Shown: piece after piece, positions 18,701 through 28,450 of the stretch
Layout: each line of letters opens with the position of its first letter
Numbering within the stretch: the first letter of the stretch is position 1
Source: Nitrospinia bacterium
Lineage (GTDB): Bacteria > Nitrospinota > Nitrospinia > Nitrospinales > JAJDAT01
NCBI GenBank assembly: GCA_029261715.1
Contig: JAJDAT010000047.1
Location: forward strand, 62,001 to 126,000
Direction: 5' to 3'
DNA: 64,000 nucleotides
Translations under genes and position numbers: made by a program
Notes under the pieces: model-generated
What the model was told of the DNA's origin: nothing
The model's database searches: none
What the model saw: the letters and a program-made list of their open reading frames with translations, nothing else

Positions 18701-19177
18701 AGCCCGTGGAAGATTTTCTTTATAAATATTGTGTGCAATTTCTCCTCTATTGCATGAACTAAGAGCAATAAGTCCTTCAGAGTGTTGGGAAAGTAATTCT
18801 TTATCGATTCTAGGTTTATAATAAAAACCTTCTAGAAAACCCGAGGTTGATAAAGTTAAGAGGTTTTTATACCCCGTATCATTTTTGGCTAACAATATTA
18901 AATGATGAGAAGCGTCGCGTAATCCATATTTATCACTTTTGTCCAATCGACCCTCTGGAGCAATATAAACTTCGCATCCTATGATGGGTTTGATTCCATG
19001 GTTTTTTGCTTTGGAATAAAAATCTATCGCGCCAAAAAGATTGCCATGATCAGTCATAGCTACAGCGTTCATGCCAAATTCTTTGGTTTTTTGGAATAGG
19101 GGATCGTGACGGATAGAGGAATCTAATAAACTATAGAGAGTGTGGAGATGTAAGTGGATAAATTCTGAGTTAGGCAT
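15719..19177 (-). CDS. dnaE: DNA polymerase III alpha subunit
   Basis: Replicative polymerase, 1152 aa, normal DnaE1 length. The N-terminal PHP domain starts FIHLHLHTLYSLLD and has further His/Asp motifs (MTDHGNL). The palm carries PDIDIDL near residues 401-407, with the catalytic Asp pair, and a G-P-G-R-G-S-A-A-G-S motif just before it. A Y-Q-E-Q-V-M-K-I and G-Y-G-F-N-K-S-H-S segment mark the fingers. An OB fold (about 995-1070, G-I-P-A-K-V) and a short C-terminal tail finish it. The start MPNSEFIHLHLHT is the usual position. Alanine dehydrogenase lies just 14 bp upstream on the same strand, so the two are probably co-transcribed. Confidence 0.98.
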   Translation of the reverse strand: MPNSEFIHLHLHTLYSLLDSSIRHDPLFQKTKEFGMNAVAMTDHGNLFGAIDFYSKAKNHGIKPIIGCEVYIAPEGRLDKSDKYGLRDASHHLILLAKNDTGYKNLLTLSTSGFLEGFYYKPRIDKELLSQHSEGLIALSSCNRGEIAHNIYKENLPRAQKMAAQYEEIMGKGNFYLEIQNHLEDWEQKIIKETIHLGKELSIPIVATNNCHYLEKADARAHEILLCLQTGKTISDKFRLQYANQEYYVKSPQEMAELFAEVPEALKNTLSIAEQCNLEFDFTQTNLPDYPIPSGMTLESYLKKLSVEGLEKRLENVPSQNHPDYAERLEEELGIINKMGYPGYFLIVWDFLHYARENGVPVGPGRGSAAGSLVAYALNITDIDPLQYGLLFERFLNPERVSLPDIDIDLCMDRRSEVIQYVTEKYGGNRNVAQIITFGSMNAKGVIRDVGRVLDIPYGEVDKIAKLIPNKLGVTLKDAFNEVKEFTKLKKENETLKELLDIAVALEGLPRHCSIHAAGVVISSKQLTEFLPLYKGSADEVVTQFPMNTVEKLGLLKMDFLGLKTLTVIDNAVKKIKETCDIDLNIGTIPLDDEKTYQLLSDARSIGIFQLESSGMRDLLKKMKPDRFEDIVALLALYRPGPLESGMVDDYVKCKHGVQKVKYELPQLKDILSETHGVILYQEQVMKIASLLAKFTLGDADLLRRAMGKKKPEEMAKQREKFNTGCKANDIPEKKAQTIFDLMEKFAGYGFNKSHSAAYAMVSFQTAYLKAHYPVEFFGALITADMDNTDKVTRYINDCRDMGISILPPDVNKSYWDFTVTDGKLLFGLGAIKNVGSAAIDSVIETRKTTGAFEDFPKFCEATDLRVVNRRVLESLIKSGSLDSLGSTRAYMFENLQTTMDLAQANQKDRALGQSSMFELLESSEDSAPDINSQTNQTPDWDDHQRLKFEKETLGFFITGHPLSKYKRELSWFTDVGSATLAEYPSGKTVSIGGIPAKVVPKTTRRGEKMAFVTLEDLEGTTEITLWPETFAVVESLLASEEPLLVTGKLEADEKFPKIIASTIYPLSEAKKHWRGKLRLSLRAAGLEKQTLLEIKKILLEHPGKSEIQLHFTFPNNSTKLLSAGSELAVTPSEEMVHEIENILGEHSVRFE

Positions 19178-19191
19178 TACGTTGAGGAATT

Positions 19192-20304
19192 TTAATTTAT
19201 TAATTCATTAAGAGAAGTATATGGTTTTTCTAGCGCTTCTGCGACTACAGGATGGGTTATATGTCCTTTATAAACATTTACTCCTTTTTTTAATGTTTCA
19301 TCGTCCTGAATTGCTTTATCAAAACCCTTTTCAGCAATCTGAAAAGCATAAGGAAAGGTTGCATTTGTGAGGGCAAAAGTAGAAGTCCGGGCTAACGCCC
19401 CAGGCATATTAGCTACGCAATAATGCACAATACCGTCCACTTCAAATATTGGATCGTCGTGGGAAGTTGGGCGAGAGGTTTCCAAAGACCCTCCTTGATC
19501 AATGCTGACGTCGACTATTACTGCTCCTGGTTGCATAAAAGAAAGCATTTTTCGGGTAATAAGTTTTGGAGCTTTTGCTCCGGCGATTAAAACTGCGCAA
19601 ATTACCAAGTCAGCGCTTTCTAAAGATTCGCGTAAATTTAGTTTGTTTGACATTAAGGTTTTAAGGCGTCCGCCATATAAATCGTCCAGGTATCGTAAAC
19701 GAGGCAAATTAACGTCGAGCAAGGTTACGGAGGCTCCTGTTCCAATGGCCATTTTTGCGGCATTATGTCCGACGACCCCTCCTCCTAAAATTACTACATG
19801 GCCAGGATCGACTCCGGGTACACCTCCAAGTAAAATTCCTCTGCCTCCATTTTCACGTTCAAGGTATTTAGCTCCCTCGTGGATAGACATTCTTCCAGCC
19901 ACTTCGCTCATTGGGACAAGAAGTGGTAATGAATTGTCTTCTTTTTGCACGGTTTCATAAGCGATTCCTATGATTTTGCGTTGTAACAAGGCTTCTGTTA
20001 ATTCGGGAGCGGGCGCTAAGTGCAGATATGTATAAAGAATTTGATTTTCGCGAAGTAGCTCGTATTCCTCAGGTTGCGGTTCTTTAACTTTAATGATCAG
20101 ATCTGCTTTTTCAAAAATTTCATTTCTAGAAAGAATCTCCGCTCCTTCTTTTGAGAAACTTTGATTATCTATTCCACTGCCCAGACCTGCGCCTTCCTCC
20201 ACCAAAACTTGATGACCTGCATTTACCAAGTCATGCACGCCGGCAGGAGTGAGCGATACTCTATATTCGTGAGTTTTAATTTCTTTTGGGACGCCAATAA
20301 TCAT
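19192..20304 (-). CDS. ald: Alanine dehydrogenase
   Basis: NAD-dependent reversible oxidative deamination of L-alanine to pyruvate and ammonia. The conserved start MIIGVPKEIK sets the start at 20304 (370 aa). The frame stays open 55 codons further upstream, but that extension is Lys/Phe/Tyr-rich A+T sequence with no homology. Motifs: V-K-V-K-E-P-Q (substrate Lys), Y-L-H-L-A-P (catalytic His), E-G-A-K-Y-L, a Rossmann G-G-G-V-V-G-H-N-A-A segment, and D-V-S-I-D-Q-G-G. No strong ribosome-binding site is seen before the ATG. It lies 14 bp upstream of dnaE. Confidence 0.95.
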   Translation of the reverse strand: MIIGVPKEIKTHEYRVSLTPAGVHDLVNAGHQVLVEEGAGLGSGIDNQSFSKEGAEILSRNEIFEKADLIIKVKEPQPEEYELLRENQILYTYLHLAPAPELTEALLQRKIIGIAYETVQKEDNSLPLLVPMSEVAGRMSIHEGAKYLERENGGRGILLGGVPGVDPGHVVILGGGVVGHNAAKMAIGTGASVTLLDVNLPRLRYLDDLYGGRLKTLMSNKLNLRESLESADLVICAVLIAGAKAPKLITRKMLSFMQPGAVIVDVSIDQGGSLETSRPTSHDDPIFEVDGIVHYCVANMPGALARTSTFALTNATFPYAFQIAEKGFDKAIQDDETLKKGVNVYKGHITHPVVAEALEKPYTSLNELIN

Positions 20305-20634
20305 TTGAGTTTTAAATATGGAAAAAATGTTATAGATATAGTTTTTGAAAAAAAGATAAAAATTTAATTTATTTTTTATCATACCAAGTAAATGAGATAT
20401 CGAAAAAATTAAATAATAATAAAAAATTTGAGGAAATTTTGTTTGCTTTTGATGGAAAGCAATATACAATCTAATGAATGTGTAAAATTTATTTTTTTAA
20501 TGGACATTCGTTTTATAGAGAAAATGTTATCCATATAAAATGTTTGAATATTTTTGTATTTTATTTGTTAAATATATTCTAAAAACGATTTATATAAATC
20601 AAAAAATCGATAAGTAGTTTTGCGGAGCGTTTTG

Positions 20635-21723
20635 ATGATTCTTGAAGAAGAACTATTAAGTTCAAATATTATGGTTGTTGACGATGAGCCTGCAAATGTT
20701 CAACTTTTGTTACGCGCCTTGGAAAACGAAGGATTTAGTTCTGTAAAAAGCACGACTGATCCACGAGAAGCTGTTGAAATGTATCAAGAATTTTCTCCTG
20801 ACTTAGTTTTGTTGGACTTAAGGATGCCCTTTTTAGACGGGTTTCAGGTGATGGAAAAGTTAAAAGAATTTGAGGAAGAATCTTATATCCCTGTTCTGGT
20901 ATTGACTGCTCAATCTGATGACGAGACTCAGATGAAAGCTCTGAATGCTGGAGCGAAAGACTTTTTAGGTAAGCCTTTTAATTTGACCGAGGTTGTTTGT
21001 CGTATTAGGAACATGCTGGAAGTTCGTTTATTACATAACAAAATAAAAGACCATAATAAAACTTTAGAATTAGAGGTAAAAAAGCGAACTGCCGAATTAA
21101 TTGCAGCTAATGAAAAGTTGAAACGGAGTAATGAAGAAGTTATCAAACGGTTAGGGCGCGCAGCGGAATATCGAGATAACGAAACGGGGAATCATGTGCT
21201 GAGGATGAGCCATTTTTCAATGAAACTTGGAGAAGCGGCAGGGATGAACGAAGATGATTGTCGCACTCTTTTATTAGCAAGCCCCATGCATGATTTAGGT
21301 AAAATCGGTATCCCTGATAATATTTTGTTGAAACCTGCCCGATTGAATGAAGACGAATGGGAGATTATGAAAACCCATGCCGCTATTGGGGGCGAAATCC
21401 TATCAGGCGGTACAGAAGAATTGATTACTATGGCCGAAGTTATTGCTTTGACACACCAAGAAAAATGGGATGGGAGTGGATATCCAAATGGATTGAAAGA
21501 AAAAGATATCCCTCTTGTTGGGCGTATAACCGCTATTTGCGACGTGTTTGACGCTTTAACTTCTGAAAGGCCGTATAAGAAAGCGTGGTCTATTGAAGAA
21601 ACCGTTGATTTTATGAAAAGTGAAAGTGGAAAACATTTTGACCCCGAACTAATTCCGTTATTTTTTGAAATTTTACCGGAAGTTCTAAAAATCAAAGACC
21701 AGTTTTCAGAAAAAGCAGTTTAA
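20635..21723 (+). CDS. Response regulator with HD-GYP c-di-GMP phosphodiesterase domain
   Basis: 362 aa from the ATG at 20635, which has GGAG seven bases before it; a TTG five codons upstream is less likely. The receiver domain (about 10-130) has the acidic pair in VVDDEP, phospho-acceptor Asp in LLDLRMP, and Lys in LGKPFN. A short coiled coil (V-K-K-R-T-A-E-L) links it to an HD-GYP domain (about 170-350) with H-D-L-G-K-I-G-I-P, a conserved His in THQEKWDGSGYPNGL, and D-V-F-D-A-L-T. All metal-binding motifs look intact, so it is probably active in hydrolysing c-di-GMP. It is convergent with the diguanylate cyclase gene, 13 bp between stops. Confidence 0.93.
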   Translation: MILEEELLSSNIMVVDDEPANVQLLLRALENEGFSSVKSTTDPREAVEMYQEFSPDLVLLDLRMPFLDGFQVMEKLKEFEEESYIPVLVLTAQSDDETQMKALNAGAKDFLGKPFNLTEVVCRIRNMLEVRLLHNKIKDHNKTLELEVKKRTAELIAANEKLKRSNEEVIKRLGRAAEYRDNETGNHVLRMSHFSMKLGEAAGMNEDDCRTLLLASPMHDLGKIGIPDNILLKPARLNEDEWEIMKTHAAIGGEILSGGTEELITMAEVIALTHQEKWDGSGYPNGLKEKDIPLVGRITAICDVFDALTSERPYKKAWSIEETVDFMKSESGKHFDPELIPLFFEILPEVLKIKDQFSEKAV

Positions 21724-21736
21724 AGAAGTTTGAAAT

Positions 21737-23149
21737 TTATTGGGCGTTTCCGCTTGCAAGCTGATTTCGTCCTTGTTTTTTAGCTTTATAAAGAGCTTTG
21801 TCTGCGTTTTCTATGATTGTTTCTGCTGTGGTTGTTTGGTCTGGGTAACAAGTAAAAACTCCTAAGCTAATGGTAACAAAATTATTAGCTAGACTATCGC
21901 TGTGTTCAATTTTTAAACCTTCGACTCTTGCTCTTAAATTTTCGGCAAACGATAAAGCCCCGTTTTCGTCGGTTCCAGGTAGAGTCAAAATGAATTCTTC
22001 TCCGCCGTAACGAGCAACCAAATCTTCCGGTCTTCCGAGCGATTCGTTAAGAACTTTTGCCACCTCTGTTAAGCACCTATCCCCGGCTTGATGCCCGTAA
22101 GTATCGTTAAAATTCTTGAAATAATCTATATCAATCATAAGTAACGATATTGCCGCTTTGGCTCTTCCTGCTCGTTTAATTTCTTGTGAAAAATATTCGT
22201 TAAAGCCATGCCTATTGGCTATACCTGTTAAGGCATCATGGCTAGAAATTTTTTTCAGTTTTAAATTGGCTTGCATCAATTTTTTATGATTTTCGCGGAG
22301 TTCGTTTTCAACGCGTTTCAATTCTGTAATATTTCGAGCTACGCATAAGGAATTTAAAAATGTCTTTTTTGCGGATCTATCCATTACTAGGTCCTCAGAA
22401 ACATCCCAAAGGCCTTTTGCTTCTAAAAGAACGGTTATCGAATCCACAAATTGAAATAAATTTGAATTCTCATTTACCTTGAACCGAGCTTGATAATCAG
22501 TAGTCGCTCTTGGCCCAACTCTTTTAGTCGCTATGTCATGTATGTCGATTTCATTTTTTAATTCGGATTTGATTAACGATTGAATAGGGAGATGTAATAA
22601 TTGTTTGGGGGTATACCCCAGATGTTTGACGGCGGGATTTATAAATGTAATTTTTCCTTCGGAATCTAATTTAAAAATAATATCGGAAATGGATTCAATT
22701 ATAGTTCTATATTCTTTTTCTCGTTGAGTGAGATCTTGTTCTGCTTTTATAGACCTTAACGATAGTTTTCTGACTTCAATAGCGGTCAAGATGCTTCGAG
22801 ATAAAATTTCATAATTTAGATTGTTTTTAGAAATATAATCAGCCGCTCCGTTTTTTAAGGCTTTTACCGCTAATTCTTCGTCTCCCATTCCTGTAAGAAT
22901 TATAACGGGAGCGGTATGTCCTTCTTCGCTAAGGTACTTCTCAAGGAAAATAAAAGCATTGCCATCAGGAAGGTTATAATCCAATAGAGCGCAATCAAAG
23001 CTTTCATTACTGAGTTTTTCGATACCTTCTTTTATATTCTTCGCTTCGATAAACTCAAATGTGATATCAAAGCCGTCCATAATTCTTCGTACGGCTTTTC
23101 TGTCGACTTCATCGTCCTCGATTAACAATATGCGCAGTGTTGCTTCCAT
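21737..23149 (-). CDS. Response regulator with PAS and GGDEF (diguanylate cyclase) domains
   Basis: 470 aa. Receiver (about 5-125; LIEDDEVD, phospho-acceptor in ALLDYNLPDGN), PAS (about 145-275; ISDIIFKLDSEGKITFIN), a coiled linker, then GGDEF (about 305-465) with D-A-L-T-G-I-A-N-R-H-G and an active-site R-Y-G-G-E-E-F. The active-site sequence predicts c-di-GMP synthesis controlled by phosphorylation. I do not see the R-x-x-D inhibitory motif directly before the signature. It converges with the HD-GYP gene, so the pair encodes opposing enzymes. Confidence 0.92.
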   Translation of the reverse strand: MEATLRILLIEDDEVDRKAVRRIMDGFDITFEFIEAKNIKEGIEKLSNESFDCALLDYNLPDGNAFIFLEKYLSEEGHTAPVIILTGMGDEELAVKALKNGAADYISKNNLNYEILSRSILTAIEVRKLSLRSIKAEQDLTQREKEYRTIIESISDIIFKLDSEGKITFINPAVKHLGYTPKQLLHLPIQSLIKSELKNEIDIHDIATKRVGPRATTDYQARFKVNENSNLFQFVDSITVLLEAKGLWDVSEDLVMDRSAKKTFLNSLCVARNITELKRVENELRENHKKLMQANLKLKKISSHDALTGIANRHGFNEYFSQEIKRAGRAKAAISLLMIDIDYFKNFNDTYGHQAGDRCLTEVAKVLNESLGRPEDLVARYGGEEFILTLPGTDENGALSFAENLRARVEGLKIEHSDSLANNFVTISLGVFTCYPDQTTTAETIIENADKALYKAKKQGRNQLASGNAQ

Positions 23150-23493
23150 TCAGTTCCATTTAAATTTAGATAAAACGTTTTGTGTCTTTAAAATAGTTGT
23201 TGTTTGGACTCTTTGTTTGTAGGGTATTGCTGGGCTATGTTTTTATTAAGAGAATTTTGTTTGTTGGAAATTTATTTTCTTAATAAGCTAATATTTCATT
23301 GTATTCTATTTTCGACTTTGAAAATTACTTTTCCTTTCTATCAAAGTATGTCGATTTTTTCTATAAGTTTTTTATATGAAAGGTCAATATCTGTAGGCCG
23401 AACGAAGAAAGTTTAAGCAATTGTAATTTTTATGTGTGGAGAAATAGGGTGATTTGCTGGAAAGCCTTGCTTATTTGGAGAGAATTTTTTTAG
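23150..23493. other. 344-bp A+T-rich gap
   Basis: A 70-codon + strand frame at 23204-23416 codes for a Phe/Leu/Ile-rich peptide without an RBS and reads as chance A+T sequence. The promoter of the GGDEF gene should lie here. No hairpin terminator for the upstream HAD gene's strand is evident. Confidence 0.4.
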
Positions 23494-24063
23494 TTATTTT
23501 TTTACTGGGAAAACTTTTTTTGAATAAAGGCGAGCCCAAACATAACCATAAAACCTGGTAGCGCGATGATAAAGCTTCTCGTTGCCCTTTAAGGGCGAAA
23601 CATAAATGAAGGGTATTCCCAATTCAATAGCTCCTCCATCGGTAATATAATTGTCTCCAATCATACAAACTTTTTTGAAGTCTTCTAATTTAAGAAAATC
23701 GTTAATAGCGTTTTTAAAACCTTGAGGATTTGGTTTTGCTTGAACGTTGGTTACGATTTTTACATTTTTAAATTGATCAAATCTATCTTCACGCGCGTTT
23801 GTGTAAATTGCGACTTTTATTCCATGGTTTAAAAAAGATTGAACATGGAGTTTGATTGGTTCGCTAAAATTTTGAGTTCCATTTGAACCTAAAACTCCAT
23901 CAGCGTCCAATAGAACGCCTTGAACTCCAGAGTTTATTAAACGCTCCGGAGAAATATCTTCAAAGCGATTGACGGCAAACCAGGTTTGAACCTTATTTGG
24001 GGAAAAAGGAAGGCTAATGAATCTCCAAAATTTATAAAAAGTCAGGCCTTCTCTCGTTTTCAT
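23494..24063 (-). CDS. HAD-superfamily phosphatase, YqeG-like (subfamily IIIA)
   Basis: 189 aa. Motif I is L-L-D-A-D-G-V-L-G (DxD, about residues 50-54), motif II is in Y-T-N-A-R-E, and motif III/IV is in M-I-G-D-N-Y-I-T-D-G-G-A. The short cap-less layout and an R-F-x-D-I-x-P-E-x-L segment before motif I match YqeG/PGP phosphatase-type proteins. Those dephosphorylate phosphatidylglycerophosphate in some lineages; the substrate here is unproven. The Lys-rich tail is short. Confidence 0.8.
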   Translation of the reverse strand: MKTREGLTFYKFWRFISLPFSPNKVQTWFAVNRFEDISPERLINSGVQGVLLDADGVLGSNGTQNFSEPIKLHVQSFLNHGIKVAIYTNAREDRFDQFKNVKIVTNVQAKPNPQGFKNAINDFLKLEDFKKVCMIGDNYITDGGAIELGIPFIYVSPLKGNEKLYHRATRFYGYVWARLYSKKVFPVKK

Positions 24064-24127
24064 TTGCTCAAGTTGATTTTCTAATAACTTGTTTCAGTGT
24101 GTTCTTAAATTTAGGGGTTTTTATAAA

Positions 24128-24550
24128 TTATTCGTTAATTTTTCCGCGCACTAAACGAACTGCAAAAGGACCCTCGCCTAGCTTGTTAATCCAACTAGAT
24201 CTTCCTTTGATTAAGCTAAAAAACATTGCGCGGTCTCCGTTAATGGAATCAGTCCAGGTGCCATCGGCTCCTCCTTTTTCAAATACTGAAGGAATATGAA
24301 TTTCGTCGTTTCCAACAGCTCGATTTGAAAAGCTTTTGTCAAAAATGGTTTTGACATCTTTTAACTCTGGAACTCTCCAGTCGTCAAATCCTCCAAATTG
24401 TTCCCCATTCATTTTTTCAGCAAATGCCATTGATTTTTCTAAATGAAGCCACTTTGCTAGAATTTGACGTGAATCTTTTTTAAACCAAGTTAATCCTGTT
24501 TGGTTGTCTGTTATGGTTTCGTTTCCATTATCGATAAAACGCTCGGACAT
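24128..24550 (-). CDS. DUF1566 (Lcl C-terminal domain) protein
   Basis: 140 aa, almost entirely one DUF1566/Lcl domain: D-N-x-T-G-L-T-W near the start, a helix, G-G-F-D-D-W-R-V-P-E-L-K-D, T-W-T-D-S, and A-V-R-L-V-R-G at the end. These domains occur in surface and secreted proteins, and the fold resembles C-type lectin/sulfatase-modifying modules. No signal peptide is visible, so a cytoplasmic location or unusual export is possible. A second DUF1566 gene lies at 28004-28447 on the other strand. Confidence 0.8.
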   Translation of the reverse strand: MSERFIDNGNETITDNQTGLTWFKKDSRQILAKWLHLEKSMAFAEKMNGEQFGGFDDWRVPELKDVKTIFDKSFSNRAVGNDEIHIPSVFEKGGADGTWTDSINGDRAMFFSLIKGRSSWINKLGEGPFAVRLVRGKINE

Positions 24551-24974
24551 GATGACCTCTACTATATTTATAATTTAAGAAAATTGTAGAAATTAAGGGA
24601 GCCTATAAAGTTTGGAATTTCCCAAAAGCTTAGGCTATTAAAAAAATATTAAAAACTTCAAAAAATATTTGAATTTTCATTATATCAAAGGTCCGTTTGA
24701 ATAAAAGACATTGATGGAGATAAACCATTAAAGTTGATATATTCATTACTCTTTAGACGGTTTTGTGGCCCTTGTAAGTTGTCCTGGAGATTCAATTTTT
24801 AGGATTAATACGTGCGGTGCGCATGACGAGTGATTTTAGAGGAGAAATTTATTCGAGATGATTACATTTTGGTAATGAATTAGAGTCTAAAAAAGAAAAC
24901 CCCGGCCAGAAAACTGACCGGGGTTTGAACTACGAAAAAGCTTTTTAATGAATAGAATACTAGAGGTAGAGCAA
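24551..24974. other. 424-bp gap between groEL and the DUF1566 gene
   Basis: Apart from the groEL terminator at its left end, it contains A+T-rich sequence in which I see no gene or further repeat. The DUF1566 gene's promoter should lie in the right-hand part. Confidence 0.4.
24889..24926 (-). terminator. groESL operon terminator
   Basis: In the transcript direction the stem AAACCCCGGTCAG / CTGGCCGGGGTTT (one G-U pair) with a TTTT loop runs into TTTTCTTTTTT. The G-U wobble works only on the minus strand, confirming that it serves groEL, whose stop is about 50 bp upstream. Confidence 0.9.
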
Positions 24975-26633
<1,659 letters not shown>

Positions 26634-26691
26634 CTATCTTAATCTCCTTCTATTTGAAAACAGTAATGTGTTTAGATGTTTTTTAAAGAAA

Positions 26692-26982
26692 TTATTTGGT
26701 AACGACGCCTAATATATCGTCTTCTCGCATAAGCAAATAGTCTTCGCCGTCGATTTTAATTTCAGTTCCAGCGTATTTTCCGTAAAGGACTTTATCGCCA
26801 ACTTTTAAATCTATTTTTACTCGGTTTCCGCTATCGTTTAATTTTCCCTCTCCAACAGCTTTGACACGTCCCTCAATGGGTTTTTCTTTAGCGGAATCAG
26901 GAATAATGATACCTCCCTTGCGAACTTCCTTTTCACGAATTGGTTGAATTAAAATTCGATCTTGCAACGGACGAATATTCAT
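26692..26982 (-). CDS. groES: Co-chaperonin GroES (10 kDa)
   Basis: 96 aa, normal length. It starts [11 protein letters not shown] and has the mobile loop G-G-I-I-I-P and the Y-G-K-Y-A-G-T-E base. A strong RBS (AAAGGAG) stands 8 bases before the ATG. First gene of the groES-groEL operon; a CIRCE operator and promoter lie 135-190 bp upstream. Confidence 0.98.
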   Translation of the reverse strand: MNIRPLQDRILIQPIREKEVRKGGIIIPDSAKEKPIEGRVKAVGEGKLNDSGNRVKIDLKVGDKVLYGKYAGTEIKIDGEDYLLMREDDILGVVTK

Positions 26983-27117
26983 GTGTTCTCCTTTCTTTTA
27001 CGAAAATAAGACGGTATTATTAAGAATATTTCTCAAGTCGTTACTATTTGACGACGTTTTGAGCGAGGAATAGATAATTTCAAACTTTAATCTAGCTGAA
27101 ATTAAATGACATATTTA

Positions 27118-27144
27118 TTAGCGCTCGTTAATAGTGAGTGCTAA
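27118..27144 (-). promoter_or_regulatory. CIRCE operator (HrcA binding site) of groESL
   Basis: TTAGCGCTC-N9-GAGTGCTAA: the classical CIRCE inverted repeat with a single mismatch (G for A in the left arm as read on the + strand). It sits directly downstream of the predicted groES -10 box. By established knowledge HrcA binds CIRCE and represses chaperonin genes until heat stress. No hrcA is in the window. Confidence 0.92.
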
Positions 27145-27146
27145 TA

Positions 27147-27174
27147 GTTATAATATCGTTATTTTAAAAAGCAA
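27147..27174 (-). promoter_or_regulatory. Predicted sigma-70-type promoter of groES
   Basis: On the minus strand a -35-like TTGCTT (27169-27174) and a -10-like TATAAC (27147-27152) are 16 bp apart. Transcription would start within the CIRCE element, the usual arrangement for HrcA repression. Confidence 0.6.
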
Positions 27175-27222
27175 GCTCTCAGATAAAGTTTTTTTGTTTA
27201 TTTTTTAACTTATTGATTTTAA

Positions 27223-27606
27223 ATGGAAAAAAAGACATCAAAAGAATTAGAAACATTTCTAAACCCAAGACCTGAAAGGGATTACGAGATTGAAATGGAG
27301 TGCCCGGAGTTCACTTGTTTGTGCCCAAAAACAGGACAACCCGATTTTGCGACTGTTACAATCCAATATATTCCAGATAAATTGTGTGTCGAATTGAAAT
27401 CTCTTAAGCTCTATTTATGGTCGTACAGGGATGAAGGAGCGTTTCATGAAGCTGTTATTAATCAGATTTTGGACGATTTTGCTAATGCTTGTAAACCTAG
27501 GCATTTACAGGTTGTGGGTGACTTCTGGGTACGTGGAGGTATCCATACTTCGGTGACCGCTGAATATACTGGCAAAATTCAAAAAAGAAAGAAAAAATCA
27601 GATTAG
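27223..27606 (+). CDS. queF: NADPH-dependent 7-cyano-7-deazaguanine reductase (QueF, short type)
   Basis: Reduces preQ0 to preQ1 in queuosine synthesis. The 127-aa length fits the unimodular type. The catalytic Cys lies in the [11 protein letters not shown] segment, and the [13 protein letters not shown]-binding motif and F-H-E motif are present. No other queuosine genes are nearby. It is divergent from groES, sharing a 240-bp intergenic region with CIRCE. Confidence 0.95.
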   Translation: MEKKTSKELETFLNPRPERDYEIEMECPEFTCLCPKTGQPDFATVTIQYIPDKLCVELKSLKLYLWSYRDEGAFHEAVINQILDDFANACKPRHLQVVGDFWVRGGIHTSVTAEYTGKIQKRKKKSD

Positions 27607-27630
27607 TTCTGTCATTATCTACCCAAAAAC

Positions 27631-27957
27631 ATGATGAAAAGGCAAGGAGAATGCACGTCTTGCGGTGAATGTTGTCAAACGGTCAATATTACTGCTGTTC
27701 GCGATATTTCTATCCAACAACATGGGAGCTTGAAGGAATTAAAATTATACCTTTCTTATCGAGGAATTGAAGTTGTTGGCGAAAATATTGAAAAAAACCT
27801 TCTATTTTATTCGATGGAAATTCCTTGCAGTCAATTGAGTGTTGATTTTAAGTGTAAAGTTCACAACTCTCCTGAAAAGCCTTTAATATGTAACCGTTTT
27901 CCAAGAGACAGAGAGGATTTAGAAGGTTTAAAGGATTGCGGCTATCGATTTAGTTAA
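27631..27957 (+). CDS. YkgJ-family cysteine cluster protein (putative Zn/Fe-S)
   Basis: 108 aa. The N-terminal cluster C-T-S-C-G-E-C-C and later C-K-V-H and C-N-R-F-P cysteines match the YkgJ/UPF0153 family, whose members are thought to bind zinc or an iron-sulfur cluster. Biochemical role unknown. Starts 24 bp after queF. Either of two adjacent ATGs may be used. Confidence 0.8.
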   Translation: MMKRQGECTSCGECCQTVNITAVRDISIQQHGSLKELKLYLSYRGIEVVGENIEKNLLFYSMEIPCSQLSVDFKCKVHNSPEKPLICNRFPRDREDLEGLKDCGYRFS

Positions 27958-28003
27958 GACGACTTGCAAACATTCTCCTAAAATAGAGACAAAAAAATAG
28001 TTT

Positions 28004-28447
28004 ATGGGCACAAACGGTTCTAGATATATTCTTAATAAAAGTGGAACTATTTCTGACACGCTTACTGGTTTAATGTGGCAAGAAAGTTATTCCTATCCAG
28101 AAAATGGAGTTTACTTAAATTGGTTTAACTCGTGGGATTATTTGGCCGGATTAAATAAAAGTAAACTGGGAGGATATGACGATTGGCGACTGCCAACCAG
28201 GTTAGAGATCCAAAGTATTTACGAAATAGAAAAAACATTTGAATCCCGTGGGCGTATTTATAAACTACATATTGATCCTTTATTTGAATTCAGTTATGGC
28301 AGCTGTTATTGGACAACGCATACTCGACTTTCTGCAGCCCTTGGTTTTGAGTTCGATTTAGGCGAGCTGTGCTGGTATCCGCAAGCTGGAGAGTGCGGTT
28401 CGGTTCGCGCAGTGAGGCAATCTATGGAATCCAAGGTTTTAATATAG
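28004..28447 (+). CDS. DUF1566 (Lcl C-terminal domain) protein, second copy
   Basis: 147 aa, one DUF1566 domain: D-T-L-T-G-L-M-W-Q-E near the start, L-G-G-Y-D-D-W-R-L-P-T-R-L-E, S-C-Y-W-T-T-H, and a C-terminal G-S-V-R-A-V-R. It is more distant from the copy at 24128-24550 than a recent duplicate would be. No signal peptide seen. The stop is followed 3 bp later by the HNH gene, suggesting translational coupling. Confidence 0.8.
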   Translation: MGTNGSRYILNKSGTISDTLTGLMWQESYSYPENGVYLNWFNSWDYLAGLNKSKLGGYDDWRLPTRLEIQSIYEIEKTFESRGRIYKLHIDPLFEFSYGSCYWTTHTRLSAALGFEFDLGELCWYPQAGECGSVRAVRQSMESKVLI

Positions 28448-28450
28448 AAT

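Noticed and set aside
20305-20469. 55-codon upstream extension of alanine dehydrogenase
   Set aside because: Composition is A+T-driven Lys/Phe/Tyr; the conserved family start M-I-I-G-V-P-K-E begins at 20304.
23204-23416. 70-codon + strand frame in a gap
   Set aside because: Phe/Leu/Ile-rich with no RBS or homology; typical of random A+T-rich DNA.
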